From NCBI GenBank assembly GCA_902621305.1, contig CACNLM010000001.1, positions 137,005 through 201,004 on the forward strand: a stretch of DNA of 64,000 nt, written 5' to 3'. Under the pieces are notes generated by a model. That model saw only the letters and a program-made list of their open reading frames with translations, did no database searches and was not told the DNA's origin. Source of the DNA: an uncultured Alphaproteobacteria bacterium. GTDB lineage: Bacteria > Pseudomonadota > Alphaproteobacteria > HIMB59 > GCA-002718135. This document shows, one piece after another, positions 1 through 9,060 of this stretch. Both the position numbers and the translations under genes were made by a program. Numbering within the stretch: position 1 is the stretch's first letter; every line of letters begins with the position of its first letter.

Positions 1-2119
1 CAATAGAGCACCCAGCCATATCATAAGAATTTGTTTCGGCGTACTGAGGATATGCAGCTTGAGAAAGAGCTATTGATTTTTCATCATCAAATAGAGGTTT
101 AATAGCAGTAGCATTTCCAAAAACTCTACCTTCGCCTTGTAATGGTTTTATAATAGAGGTAGCTTGTACTTCGTGATCATATTGCGTGGCTATAAATTCT
201 TTTGATACAATATTTGGACTAGAGACAAGTTTATGTAGCTTATCTATCAAAGAACTTTTCTTAATTATTTTTTTCTTTTCTTTTTTAATTTTTGGAAAAG
301 ATGTTTTTAAATTTAATTTTGGATAACCTTCATGAAGAAATTCCATATCTAAATTGAGAATTTCAGTTTTATTGTATTTTACTATGGCTTTTTCTTTTTT
401 AATAAACTTACCAATTATTGTTGCTTCCACACCTCTTGCATTAAATCTATTTATAACTTTTTTTACGTTCGCTGGAGGTACTGCTAGTGTCATTCTTTCT
501 TGCGATTCAGAAACCCAAATCTCCCAAGGATATAATCCATTATACTTGAGAGGAACTTTTTCAAGATTAACTATAAAACCACCACTCTCTTTTGCCATTT
601 CTCCAATTGATGATGATAATCCTCCAGCTCCATTATCTGTTATGCTCGAGTAAAGATTTTCATCACGCAATTCTCGAATGATTACATCAGACATTTTCTT
701 TTGTGTTATGGGATCACCAATTTGTACTGCAGAAACTGGACTATTAGGATCTAATTCCTCCGATGAAAATGTTGCACCGTGAATACCATCTTTTCCTACT
801 CTGCCTCCAGCCATTAGTATGATATCCCCTGGATTAGCTTTCTTCTTATGTGATAATTTTCCTTTAATTTTTTTCGGAATAATCCCAACTGTTCCACAAA
901 ATACAAGTGGCTTTCCTGCAAACCGGTCATCAAAATATACATTACCTTGAGGAGTAGGAATACCCGAACAATTTCCCCCAACTCTAACACCACTTATAAT
1001 ACCCTTCGCAATAAAATTTGCTGGAAGCATTGGATCCTTATTTTTTTGACGATACAATTGATATTTCTTATTCGGGTCTGCTAAATAATATGCATACGTA
1101 TTCGCTATAGGTTTTGCTCCTTTCCCAAACCCAAGACAATCCCTATTAACACCAACAATTCCAGTGATTGCACCACCAAATGGATCTAAGGCTGAAGGTG
1201 TATTATGTGTTTCAACTTTATGACAAATAATCCAATCTTTATTAAATTCTATTCCACCAGCATTATCCGTAAAAAGAGAAACACAAAAATTATCTTTTCT
1301 TAATTGAATAATTTTTTCAGTAGCGCCTTTAATATATTTTTTAAATATACCTTCTTCAATATCATCAATTTTAGCTGAAAATATTTTGTGTTTACAGTGC
1401 TCGGACCACGTCTGAGCTAATGTTTCAATTTCTACATCTGTTGGTTTACGTTTTATAGTGGAAAAATAATTTCTTATGGTTTTTAAAGATTCTAGATCTA
1501 AGCCAAGTGTTCCTCTTCTAGATTTATCATTTTCTTCAATACCAAGTTTACCAATGAGGCTGAGATTATAATCAGAAATATCTAAATTAATTTCTTTTTT
1601 ACTATATTTTTTTTTCGGTAATTTTACCTTTTCTATTTTGAACTGATTTTTTTTAAAATTATTTAAATATTGTTTAAATGGATAAATCTTAATTGTTTGA
1701 ATTAAGGGATTTGCTTCATTTTTAGATATTTTGGTAATATCTTCTTTTCTTCCTTTTATTAAAATAATTTTTGTTGAACCAAGTTCAAAGCTTTTAAAAC
1801 TACTTTTTAGATTATCTTTGATTATTTCTTTTACAGTTGTAGCTATATTATCAGTAACACCTGGTAAAAATTTTATTTCTAAAACCCAGTTGAAATTACA
1901 ATAACTAGATAAAACCTTATTTACATTTTTTTTTGTTAATATTGTTTGAGAAACGTCATTAGAAATAAGTTTACTTATTTTAGTAAACTTTTGATCATCA
2001 AGATTTCTCGAAAAGAAATATCCATCTATAATTTTGATGGATTTATTGTTGTGTTCTTTTTGTAGTGAACTTTCTTTCCCTGTCTTCTCAATGGAGAGAA
2101 TTTGAATTGTATTTGTCAT
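1..2119 (-). CDS. purL: Phosphoribosylformylglycinamidine synthase, PurS-PurL fusion (C-terminus beyond window)
   Basis: ATP-dependent amidation of FGAR to FGAM in purine synthesis. About 706 residues are visible, starting from the ATG at 2119-2117; the 3' end runs off the left edge. The first ~200 residues precede the usual small-PurL start and resemble a PurS-like module. The PurL core follows: RRGTLGLDLESL near residue 200, WSEHCKH near 236, the ATP-site motif VETHNTPSALDPFGGA, and DHEVQATSIIKPLQGEG near 648. Alphaproteobacteria usually carry separate purS, purQ and small purL, so the fused form is unusual. No purQ is seen in the window. It is divergent from purM across 73 bp. PurL identity is firm; the PurS assignment of the N-terminus is inference. 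Confidence 0.93.
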   Translation of the reverse strand, partial: MTNTIQILSIEKTGKESSLQKEHNNKSIKIIDGYFFSRNLDDQKFTKISKLISNDVSQTILTKKNVNKVLSSYCNFNWVLEIKFLPGVTDNIATTVKEIIKDNLKSSFKSFELGSTKIILIKGRKEDITKISKNEANPLIQTIKIYPFKQYLNNFKKNQFKIEKVKLPKKKYSKKEINLDISDYNLSLIGKLGIEENDKSRRGTLGLDLESLKTIRNYFSTIKRKPTDVEIETLAQTWSEHCKHKIFSAKIDDIEEGIFKKYIKGATEKIIQLRKDNFCVSLFTDNAGGIEFNKDWIICHKVETHNTPSALDPFGGAITGIVGVNRDCLGFGKGAKPIANTYAYYLADPNKKYQLYRQKNKDPMLPANFIAKGIISGVRVGGNCSGIPTPQGNVYFDDRFAGKPLVFCGTVGIIPKKIKGKLSHKKKANPGDIILMAGGRVGKDGIHGATFSSEELDPNSPVSAVQIGDPITQKKMSDVIIRELRDENLYSSITDNGAGGLSSSIGEMAKESGGFIVNLEKVPLKYNGLYPWEIWVSESQERMTLAVPPANVKKVINRFNARGVEATIIGKFIKKEKAIVKYNKTEILNLDMEFLHEGYPKLNLKTSFPKIKKEKKKIIKKSSLIDKLHKLVSSPNIVSKEFIATQYDHEVQATSIIKPLQGEGRVFGNATAIKPLFDDEKSIALSQAAYPQYAETNSYDMAGCSI

Positions 2120-2192
2120 TATGAGTACGAATCAACTTAATTTACTATATTAATAGTTTACTCGTTAACGATTCGTTTAAAACTAATTAAAT
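2120..2192. promoter_or_regulatory. Divergent purSL/purM promoter region with paired GANTC sites
   Basis: This 73-bp gap separates the divergent start codons of purSL and purM. It holds a perfect 7-bp inverted repeat, ACGAATC (2127-2133) and GATTCGT (2170-2176). Each arm contains a GANTC site (2129-2133 and 2170-2174), the sequence methylated by CcrM, which is encoded at 14897-15967. The arms are symmetric about the middle of the gap. Operator or methylation-control function is inference. Confidence 0.4.
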
Positions 2193-3227
2193 ATGACAAC
2201 ATATAAAGAAGCAGGTGTTGATATAGAAAATACAGATGCCCTTGTTGAAGATATTTCTAAGCTAAGCAAATCAACTAACAGAAACGGAAATTTTGATAAA
2301 ATTGGTGGATTTGGTGGTATTTTTGATCTTAAAAATTGTGGATATGAAGATCCTTTATTGGTCTCTGGTACAGATGGCATAGGGACAAAAATATTACTAG
2401 GGATTGAAACTGACATTTTAGATGGTTTGGGTCATGATCTTGTTGGTATGTGCCTTAATGATATTCTTTGCCATGGGGCAGAGCCATTATTTTTTTTAGA
2501 TTACTATGCTTCTTCCAAGATTGATAAAAATTCTTTTTTAAAAATTATGAAAAGCATCACTGAAGCTTGTAAGATAAATAATTGTTCTCTTATTGGTGGT
2601 GAAACAGCAGAGATGCCTGGGCTCTATAAAAAAGATGATTTTGATTTTGCTGGATTTTGTGTTGGTGCAGTGGAGAGAAAAAAAATTTTACCTAAAAGAG
2701 ATATCATGAAAGAAGATGATCTTCTATATGGGATTAGATCTTCGGGTTTTCACTCAAATGGATATTCTCTGATTAGAAAGGTTTTAAAAGATAAAAATAT
2801 AGATCTACAAAAAAAAACAGAATTTAAATCATCCTACGAAACAAATGCAGCAGCCTTAATGGCTCCAACAAAATTATATTTTCCTTTTTTAAAAAAAATT
2901 TTAACAACAAATCTTATCAACGGTATTTCGCATATAACAGGCGGAGGTATTGTTGGTAATGCACCAAGAATGCTATCTGAAAATTTTTCAGCAAGGATTG
3001 ATAAAAAATTTATTTGTGATGAAGAAATTTTTCAATGGTTTCAAAGTTTAGCTAACATTTCAGAAGAAGAAATGTTTAAGACCTTTAATTGTGGATTAGG
3101 TTTGATAATGACTATTTCAAAAAATAATTACAAAGAATTTGAACAATTAATAAAAGATGAAAATTTAGATATTTTTGAAATTGGGAAAATAGAAGTTAAT
3201 AAATCATCAAGGTGCACAATTAGTTGA
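2193..3227 (+). CDS. purM: Phosphoribosylformylglycinamidine cyclo-ligase (AIR synthetase)
   Basis: Closes the imidazole ring: FGAM + ATP gives AIR. The 344 residues match the usual family length. The conserved ATP-binding segment SGTDGIGTK lies at residues 58-66, the GGETAEMPG motif is in the first domain, and HITGGGIVGNAPR is in the C-terminal domain. It is the first gene of a five-gene plus-strand run (purM-N-F-D-C). It overlaps purN by 4 bp (TTGA), which suggests translational coupling. Confidence 0.97.
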   Translation: MTTYKEAGVDIENTDALVEDISKLSKSTNRNGNFDKIGGFGGIFDLKNCGYEDPLLVSGTDGIGTKILLGIETDILDGLGHDLVGMCLNDILCHGAEPLFFLDYYASSKIDKNSFLKIMKSITEACKINNCSLIGGETAEMPGLYKKDDFDFAGFCVGAVERKKILPKRDIMKEDDLLYGIRSSGFHSNGYSLIRKVLKDKNIDLQKKTEFKSSYETNAAALMAPTKLYFPFLKKILTTNLINGISHITGGGIVGNAPRMLSENFSARIDKKFICDEEIFQWFQSLANISEEEMFKTFNCGLGLIMTISKNNYKEFEQLIKDENLDIFEIGKIEVNKSSRCTIS

Positions 3228-3793
3228 AAAAATTACAAGTTGCTATTTTCATATCGGGAAGAGGTTCCAATTTAGAATCACTAATACAATCATCATTGAA
3301 AAAACAGAGTTTAGTAGAGGTTCAATTAGTAGTCTCTAATAACTCCAAAGCAAAAGGTTTAACTATTGCCAAAAAAAATAAAATTCCATTCATACATTTT
3401 ATTCCAAGAAAAAATTTTGAAAACAAAGTCATGAAGTATCTAAAAAATATAGATATCATTTGTTTGGCTGGTTTTATGCAAGTTTTAGACTCAAAATTTG
3501 TCAGGCAGTGGCGATCGAGATTAATCAATATTCATCCATCTTATCTTCCAGCTTTCAAAGGCTTAAATGCTCAAGATCAGGCCATAAAGGCTAAAGCGAG
3601 CTATTCTGGTTGTAGTGTTCATTACGTTAACGCTAAAATTGACTCTGGAAAGATTATATTGCAAAAAAAAGTAAAGATTTTGAAGAAAGATAATACCGAA
3701 TCACTCTCAAAGAAAATATTGATAGAAGAGCATAAGGTTTATCCAAGAGCATTACAGATGGTTGCAAAAACACTTTTAACAAGACAACAGTAA
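3224..3793 (+). CDS. purN: Phosphoribosylglycinamide formyltransferase
   Basis: Transfers formyl from 10-formyl-THF to GAR. Of 189 residues, the SGRGSNLESL phosphate-binding loop is at 11-20 and the catalytic triad matches Asn102, His104 (INIHPSYLPAFKG) and Asp140 (KIDSGKI). The start is TTG at 3224, overlapping the purM stop as TTGA; no ATG lies near enough to replace it. A rare start with stop overlap fits reinitiation after purM. The enzyme uses the folate pool served by the one-carbon genes at the other end of the window. Confidence 0.95.
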   Translation: MKKLQVAIFISGRGSNLESLIQSSLKKQSLVEVQLVVSNNSKAKGLTIAKKNKIPFIHFIPRKNFENKVMKYLKNIDIICLAGFMQVLDSKFVRQWRSRLINIHPSYLPAFKGLNAQDQAIKAKASYSGCSVHYVNAKIDSGKIILQKKVKILKKDNTESLSKKILIEEHKVYPRALQMVAKTLLTRQQ

Positions 3794-3794
3794 G

Positions 3795-5282
3795 ATGAAA
3801 AATCGACTAAATTTCCTAAAAAAATTCGAGGTAAGGCAATCTCATGTTCCCAGATTTAATGAGGAGTGCGGTGTTTTTGGAATAAGTGGAACCAAAGATG
3901 CTGCTGCCTTAACAGCTCTTGGTTTGCATGCGTTGCAACATCGTGGTCAAGAAGGTTGTGGAATTGTAAGCTATGATGGCAACTCCTATCACTCAGAAAG
4001 AAAATTTGGATTAGTTGGCGATAATTTTACGAAGAAACATTCATTAGATAAGTTAAAGGGAAAAATTGCGATTGGACACAATCGCTATTCAACAACGGGT
4101 GGTGAAACAATAAGGAATATACAGCCTTTTTATGCTGACCTTCATGGTGGAGCTATTAGTATTGCCCATAATGGAAATTTAACCAATGCACTCCTTCTAA
4201 GAGAGCAAATGGTACGCGAAGGTGCAATATTTCAAACAACATCAGATACTGAAACAATTGTTCAACTTGTAGCTCGTTCAAAAAAGAAAGATATTTTAAA
4301 TAAAATTATTGATGCTTTAATGCAAATTCAAGGTGGTTATGCTTTATCAATTATTGCGAATGGTAAGTTGATTGGCGCAAGAGATCCATTAGGTATTCGA
4401 CCACTTGTTTTAGGTAAATTTAAAAATGCATTTATCCTTGCCTCTGAAACTTGCGCGCTAGACATTATAGGTGCAAAATTTATCCGTGAAATTGAAAATG
4501 GAGAAGTTGTAGTTATTAACGATAATAAAGTTGAAAGTAGAAGACCTTTTCCAAAAAAACAAATCAAACCATGTGTATTTGAATATATTTATTTTTCGCG
4601 ACCAGATAGTATCTTAAAAAATAAAACTGCCTATGAATATAGAAAAAATTTAGGAACATACTTAGCAAAAGAAACTGATATAAAACCTGATGTAGTCGTA
4701 CCAGTTCCAGATTCTGGTGTTCCTGCTGCGCTTGGTTTTAGTCAAGAGTCTGGTATTCCTTTTGAGTTAGGATTAATACGAAATCATTATGTGGGTAGGA
4801 CATTTATTGAGCCAACTCAGCAAATTAGAAGTTTAGGTGTAAAGTTAAAACTAAATCCTAACCAAAGTTCTATTAAAAAAAAGAAAGTTGTTTTAATTGA
4901 CGACTCATTGGTCCGAGGAACAACATCCACTAAGATAATAAAAATGCTTTATGATTTTGGCGCAAAAGAAGTCCATATGCGTATTGCTTCACCTGCAATT
5001 AAATATCCTGATTTTTATGGAGTCGATACTCCGACCCAAGAAGAATTATTGGCTGCAAACAAAAATTTAGAGGAAATGTGTAAATATATTGGAGCTAAAT
5101 CATTAAAATTTTTATCATTAGATGGTCTGTATCAAGCTCTTGGTTATGATGAGAGAGATAATGATAATCCTCAATTTACTGATCATTATTTTACAGGAGA
5201 GTATCCAGTCAGACCTTTAGATTACTTGAATGACGAAAGCTCAAAAAAACTATCATTTTTAAGTCTTGCTTCAAATAATTAA
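3795..5282 (+). CDS. purF: Amidophosphoribosyltransferase
   Basis: First committed step of purine synthesis: PRPP + glutamine gives phosphoribosylamine. The protein has 495 residues. The N-terminal Ntn glutaminase nucleophile is Cys25 in EECGVFGI, so a ~24-residue propeptide must be removed, as is usual for this family. HNRYSTTGG and AHNGNLTN mark the glutaminase domain; the PRPP loop VVLIDDSLVRGTTS marks the C-terminal phosphoribosyltransferase domain. It starts one base after the purN stop. Confidence 0.97.
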   Translation: MKNRLNFLKKFEVRQSHVPRFNEECGVFGISGTKDAAALTALGLHALQHRGQEGCGIVSYDGNSYHSERKFGLVGDNFTKKHSLDKLKGKIAIGHNRYSTTGGETIRNIQPFYADLHGGAISIAHNGNLTNALLLREQMVREGAIFQTTSDTETIVQLVARSKKKDILNKIIDALMQIQGGYALSIIANGKLIGARDPLGIRPLVLGKFKNAFILASETCALDIIGAKFIREIENGEVVVINDNKVESRRPFPKKQIKPCVFEYIYFSRPDSILKNKTAYEYRKNLGTYLAKETDIKPDVVVPVPDSGVPAALGFSQESGIPFELGLIRNHYVGRTFIEPTQQIRSLGVKLKLNPNQSSIKKKKVVLIDDSLVRGTTSTKIIKMLYDFGAKEVHMRIASPAIKYPDFYGVDTPTQEELLAANKNLEEMCKYIGAKSLKFLSLDGLYQALGYDERDNDNPQFTDHYFTGEYPVRPLDYLNDESSKKLSFLSLASNN

Positions 5283-5302
5283 TTAATGAATTATTTTTTT
5301 TC

Positions 5303-6580
5303 ATGAACGTTCTTGTCATTGGTAATGGTGGAAGGGAGCACGCATTATGTTATGGCATAAAACAATCTCCTAATTGTTCTAATTTATATTGTATTCCTGG
5401 AAGTGATAGTATCAGTGAAATTGCTTCTTCGATTATCACAGATATTAATGATCATGATGCTATTCTTCAATTTTGTCTAGAAAGTAAAATTGATCTAGTG
5501 GTGATAGGTCCAGAATTGCCTTTAACTAAAGGATTATCAAACCTTTTAATGAAAAATGCTATATTAGTTTTTGGTCCTGATCAAATGGGAGCTGAACTAG
5601 AAAAATCAAAAAAGTTTACAAAAGATATTTGTAAAAAATTAAATATTGCAACAGCTGCCTATGACGTATTTGACAACTATGATGATGCCTTAAATTTTTG
5701 TCAAAACCAATCCTATCCTCTTGTTATCAAAGCTGATGGTTTAGCAGCAGGAAAAGGAGTTATTATTTGTCAAAAAAAGGATGATGCAAAGGATGCGCTA
5801 ATTAAATGTTTTAAAGATAATTCTTTTGGTGATGCTGGTTCAGTTGTTGTTATTGAAGAATTTTTAGTTGGTGAAGAGGTAAGTTTATTTTCTCTTGTTG
5901 ATAAAAATGGATTTGTGTTGCCACTTACAACAGCACAAGATCATAAAAAAATCTTGGAAGGAGAAAAAGGTTTAAACACTGGTGGTATGGGAGCCTACAC
6001 ACCGGTTCCTTCTATTTCATCAAATAAAATGAATGAATTATCCAAAACATTTGTTGAGCCTATAGTTCAACATCTTGCTGAACAAGACATCAAGTATCAA
6101 GGAATGTTTTATGCAGGATTAATTCTAACAGATAAGGGTCCAAATTTACTCGAAATTAATGTTCGTTTCGGTGATCCTGAAACACAAGCAATTATTCCAC
6201 TATTAGAAACAGATTTATTAGAACTCCTTCATGCATCAGCGATAGGTACCCTAAATGAAATAAAAAAAATTAAGTGGAAAAATGATTATGCCATGACAGT
6301 AGTAATGGCTGCTCATGGATATCCTGAGAATTATAAAAAATTGACACCAATTAATAATTTGGAAAATCTTACTTTAACAACGGATGACTATCTATTTCAT
6401 GCAGGAACAATGCTTAAAGAAAACAAATGGCTCTCTAATGGTGGGCGTGTTTTAAATATTTCTAATACGGGTAAGGATTTAAAAACTATTAGAGAAAATA
6501 TTCACAATATAATCAATCAAATTAATTGGGATGAGGGATATTATCGAAAAGATATTGGTTGGAGATATATTAATGAGTAA
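5303..6580 (+). CDS. purD: Phosphoribosylamine-glycine ligase
   Basis: ATP-grasp ligase joining glycine to phosphoribosylamine to make GAR. The 425 residues match the family. The N-terminal GNGGREHAL, central ATP-grasp segment KADGLAAGKGV and metal-binding LEINVRFGDPETQ are all present. It lies 20 bp after purF and overlaps the likely purC start by 8 bp. Confidence 0.97.
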   Translation: MNVLVIGNGGREHALCYGIKQSPNCSNLYCIPGSDSISEIASSIITDINDHDAILQFCLESKIDLVVIGPELPLTKGLSNLLMKNAILVFGPDQMGAELEKSKKFTKDICKKLNIATAAYDVFDNYDDALNFCQNQSYPLVIKADGLAAGKGVIICQKKDDAKDALIKCFKDNSFGDAGSVVVIEEFLVGEEVSLFSLVDKNGFVLPLTTAQDHKKILEGEKGLNTGGMGAYTPVPSISSNKMNELSKTFVEPIVQHLAEQDIKYQGMFYAGLILTDKGPNLLEINVRFGDPETQAIIPLLETDLLELLHASAIGTLNEIKKIKWKNDYAMTVVMAAHGYPENYKKLTPINNLENLTLTTDDYLFHAGTMLKENKWLSNGGRVLNISNTGKDLKTIRENIHNIINQINWDEGYYRKDIGWRYINE

Positions 6581-7475
6581 TTCTTTTTTAGTTGAAGGAA
6601 AAACAAAAATTATTGAGAAAACAAATGATCAAAATATCATTCGAATTGTAACAAAAGATTTTTTAACAGGTGGGGATGCAGCGAAGAAAGAGGAAATTAA
6701 AGATATTGGAATACAAAAGACAAAACAAACAAGTAATGTGTTTAGTCTGTTAACCAAGGCAGGTATTGAAACATCATTTATTGAACAAGATTCGCCAAAT
6801 AGTCTTTTAAGTCATAACTGCAATATGCTTCCTTTGGAATTTGTAGTAAGACGCTATGCGTGGGGAAGTTATTTAAGTAGAAACACTCAATTTGCAAAAG
6901 ATAAAAGCAATCCTCATCAATTTGAAAACTTAGTTTGGGAAATATTTCATAAACAAGCCGTTGTTATCCCTCCGCATGTTTCAGAACCTGTTCAAATGGA
7001 TGAGAGTGAAGCGAGAAGACAATTTTTGAAAGATGGAAAATGGGAAGAGGGTGTGTTTACGGATCCATTTGTAAAAACTGGAGAAGAATGGGAGTTATTT
7101 TCAGCTAAACAACCTATTACAAGCAAAAGCTTAATGAAAACAAAAAAATTATTGTCTGATCAAGAATTAGAAATAGCTATTAATGGAATTATTCTTCCAA
7201 GTTTTGAGCTTATAGAAGACAAATGGAAAACTATTGAGACAATTGATGGTCCTATTCATTTGGTAGATATTAAGTTTGAGCTTGGTTTTAAAGTATCGGA
7301 TAACTCGTTAGTTTTATCTGATGTTGTTGATAATGATAGTTGGCGAATATGGCCTGGCGGAGATCCAACTAAACAATTAGATAAACAATCTTTTCGTGAA
7401 GGAGAAGGTTTAGTAAATGTTGCTAATAAATATCAACTGGTAACACAACTAACTGATCAATTTAATTTAAGTTAA
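6573..7475 (+). CDS. purC: Phosphoribosylaminoimidazole-succinocarboxamide synthase, long form
   Basis: SAICAR synthase: CAIR + aspartate + ATP. I place the start at ATG 6573 (300 residues), because the protein then opens with the family signature LVEGKTKIIEK. An in-frame ATG at 6531 would add 14 residues and overlap purD by 50 bp. Further motifs are EFVVRRYAWGSYLSRN and the C-terminal VLSDVVDNDSWRIWPGGDP. It is longer than the ~240-residue form common in bacteria. Last gene of the plus-strand pur run; it ends 4 bp from the convergent purK. Confidence 0.93.
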   Translation: MSNSFLVEGKTKIIEKTNDQNIIRIVTKDFLTGGDAAKKEEIKDIGIQKTKQTSNVFSLLTKAGIETSFIEQDSPNSLLSHNCNMLPLEFVVRRYAWGSYLSRNTQFAKDKSNPHQFENLVWEIFHKQAVVIPPHVSEPVQMDESEARRQFLKDGKWEEGVFTDPFVKTGEEWELFSAKQPITSKSLMKTKKLLSDQELEIAINGIILPSFELIEDKWKTIETIDGPIHLVDIKFELGFKVSDNSLVLSDVVDNDSWRIWPGGDPTKQLDKQSFREGEGLVNVANKYQLVTQLTDQFNLS

Positions 7476-7479
7476 TAAT

Positions 7480-8523
7480 TTATTTTTCAATAATCGTTAT
7501 ATGACCCATTTTTCTTTTATGTTTAATTTCTGTTTTTAAATAGTCATAAAAAAATTCATTATCCTTAAATGTTTTATTTCGATACGGTGTTATATCATCA
7601 CCAATTAAATTAATCATTTTGGCATTATACAATTTTTTTGTCTCAATTTTTTCTAAGCCACATACTGCTCGTACATGATTTTCAAATTGACTAATATTAT
7701 GAGAGTTCATTGTTAGATGTCCAGAATTATGAACACGAGGAGCAATTTCGTTAGCATATAAATTATCATCTGTATCAATAAAAAATTCTACACATAACGT
7801 TCCAATATAATCTAGTTTTTCTACAACTTGTTTTGCCCACTTAATTGATTTTATTCGTATGTCATTAGAGATATCACTTGGTATTGTTGAATATTTTAAA
7901 ATTTGTTCTTCATGAACATTCTCAATAGGATCATAGATCTCATAACTATTTTGATCATAACGAGTAATTACGACTGAAATTTCTTTTTTAAGATGAATGA
8001 GTTTTTCTAAAATGTATTCTTTTGTAAAATCAATTTCGTTCGTAATATCATCTACAGTGTTTAATTTATATTGACCTTTGCCATCGTATCCTAACGTTGT
8101 TGTTTTTAATAGACCTGGAAGCAAGTCTACATTTTCACTCAAATCTTTTCCATTTTTGACAGTTACATATTTTGTTGTTGTTATACTATTATCATTGAGA
8201 AATTTTTTTTCTGTTTCCCGGTGTTGAATGAGTCGATTAATTTCTGGTTTTGGTAAAACTTTTTTATTTTCATTAATTTTTTTTAATATTGTGAAGGGAA
8301 TATTTTCAAATTCATATGTAACAAGATCAACTTCATTAATAAAATTATTTATTGTTGTATCATCATCATACGGACCAAAAATAAATTTAGTCGCAAAGTG
8401 TTTCCCGGGTGCATCAGGATCATCACTTAATATTACGGTTTGTATATCTATTTTTTTTGCTGCATCTGCTAAAAGACTTCCTAATTGTCCACCACCGATA
8501 ATGCCAAGTGTGGGTGTATTCAT
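7480..8523 (-). CDS. purK: 5-(carboxyamino)imidazole ribonucleotide synthase
   Basis: ATP-grasp enzyme that carboxylates AIR at N5, feeding PurE. The 347 residues begin with GIIGGGQLGSLLADAA. The ATP-grasp core includes LKTTTLGYDGKGQYKL, and NEIAPRVHNSGHLTMN is the metal/substrate segment. It sits 3 bp downstream of purE, the usual pairing. The C-terminal end is convergent with purC. Confidence 0.96.
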   Translation of the reverse strand: MNTPTLGIIGGGQLGSLLADAAKKIDIQTVILSDDPDAPGKHFATKFIFGPYDDDTTINNFINEVDLVTYEFENIPFTILKKINENKKVLPKPEINRLIQHRETEKKFLNDNSITTTKYVTVKNGKDLSENVDLLPGLLKTTTLGYDGKGQYKLNTVDDITNEIDFTKEYILEKLIHLKKEISVVITRYDQNSYEIYDPIENVHEEQILKYSTIPSDISNDIRIKSIKWAKQVVEKLDYIGTLCVEFFIDTDDNLYANEIAPRVHNSGHLTMNSHNISQFENHVRAVCGLEKIETKKLYNAKMINLIGDDITPYRNKTFKDNEFFYDYLKTEIKHKRKMGHITIIEK

Positions 8524-8526
8524 GAC

Positions 8527-9018
8527 TTATGGTTTTTGTTTAACAGCTTTTGATTGTTTAGTTCGGTAATTTTTTAAATTTTTCTTAATTTCTTTATTTG
8601 TAAGAGCAATAATGGAAGCTGCAAATAAACCTGCATTCATTGCTCCATCTTCACCAATTGCCACACTGCCAACAGGAATACCCTTTGGCATTTGTACTAT
8701 AGATAACAAACTATCTAATCCTTTTAATTTGCGACTTTCTATTGGTACGCCGATTACAGGTATAGTTGTTAATGATGCAATCATTCCTGGTAAATGTGCA
8801 GAGCCTCCTGCGCCAGCAATAATGATAGAAATATTATTTTCTTCAGCTGTTTTGGCAAATTTAAACATTCTCTCTGGTGTACGGTGTGCAGAAACAATTT
8901 TAGTTTCAAACTTAACTTTCAGTAATCTTAAAATTTTTTCACAATTTTTCATGGTAGCATAATCAGATTTACTTCCCATCACAATTGCTACCTTATGTTT
9001 TGTTGATGCTGAGGTCAT
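8527..9018 (-). CDS. purE: N5-carboxyaminoimidazole ribonucleotide mutase
   Basis: Moves the carboxylate of N5-CAIR to C4, giving CAIR. The 163 residues carry the class I PurE signatures [23 protein letters not shown] (catalytic His) and [15 protein letters not shown]. It lies between guaB (42 bp upstream) and purK (3 bp downstream) on the minus strand, so guaB-purE-purK probably form one transcript. Confidence 0.97.
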   Translation of the reverse strand: MTSASTKHKVAIVMGSKSDYATMKNCEKILRLLKVKFETKIVSAHRTPERMFKFAKTAEENNISIIIAGAGGSAHLPGMIASLTTIPVIGVPIESRKLKGLDSLLSIVQMPKGIPVGSVAIGEDGAMNAGLFAASIIALTNKEIKKNLKNYRTKQSKAVKQKP

Positions 9019-9060
9019 TTTTATTTTATTTTATCAATTCAATGATGATTCGATACATTA

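Noticed and set aside
354-653. 99-codon plus-strand ORF
   Set aside because: Lies wholly antisense inside purSL, whose PurL motifs are clear; no ribosome site or family match.
8228-8962. Two plus-strand ORFs of 113 and 116 codons antisense to purK and purE
   Set aside because: They mirror well-identified genes and show no recognisable domain.
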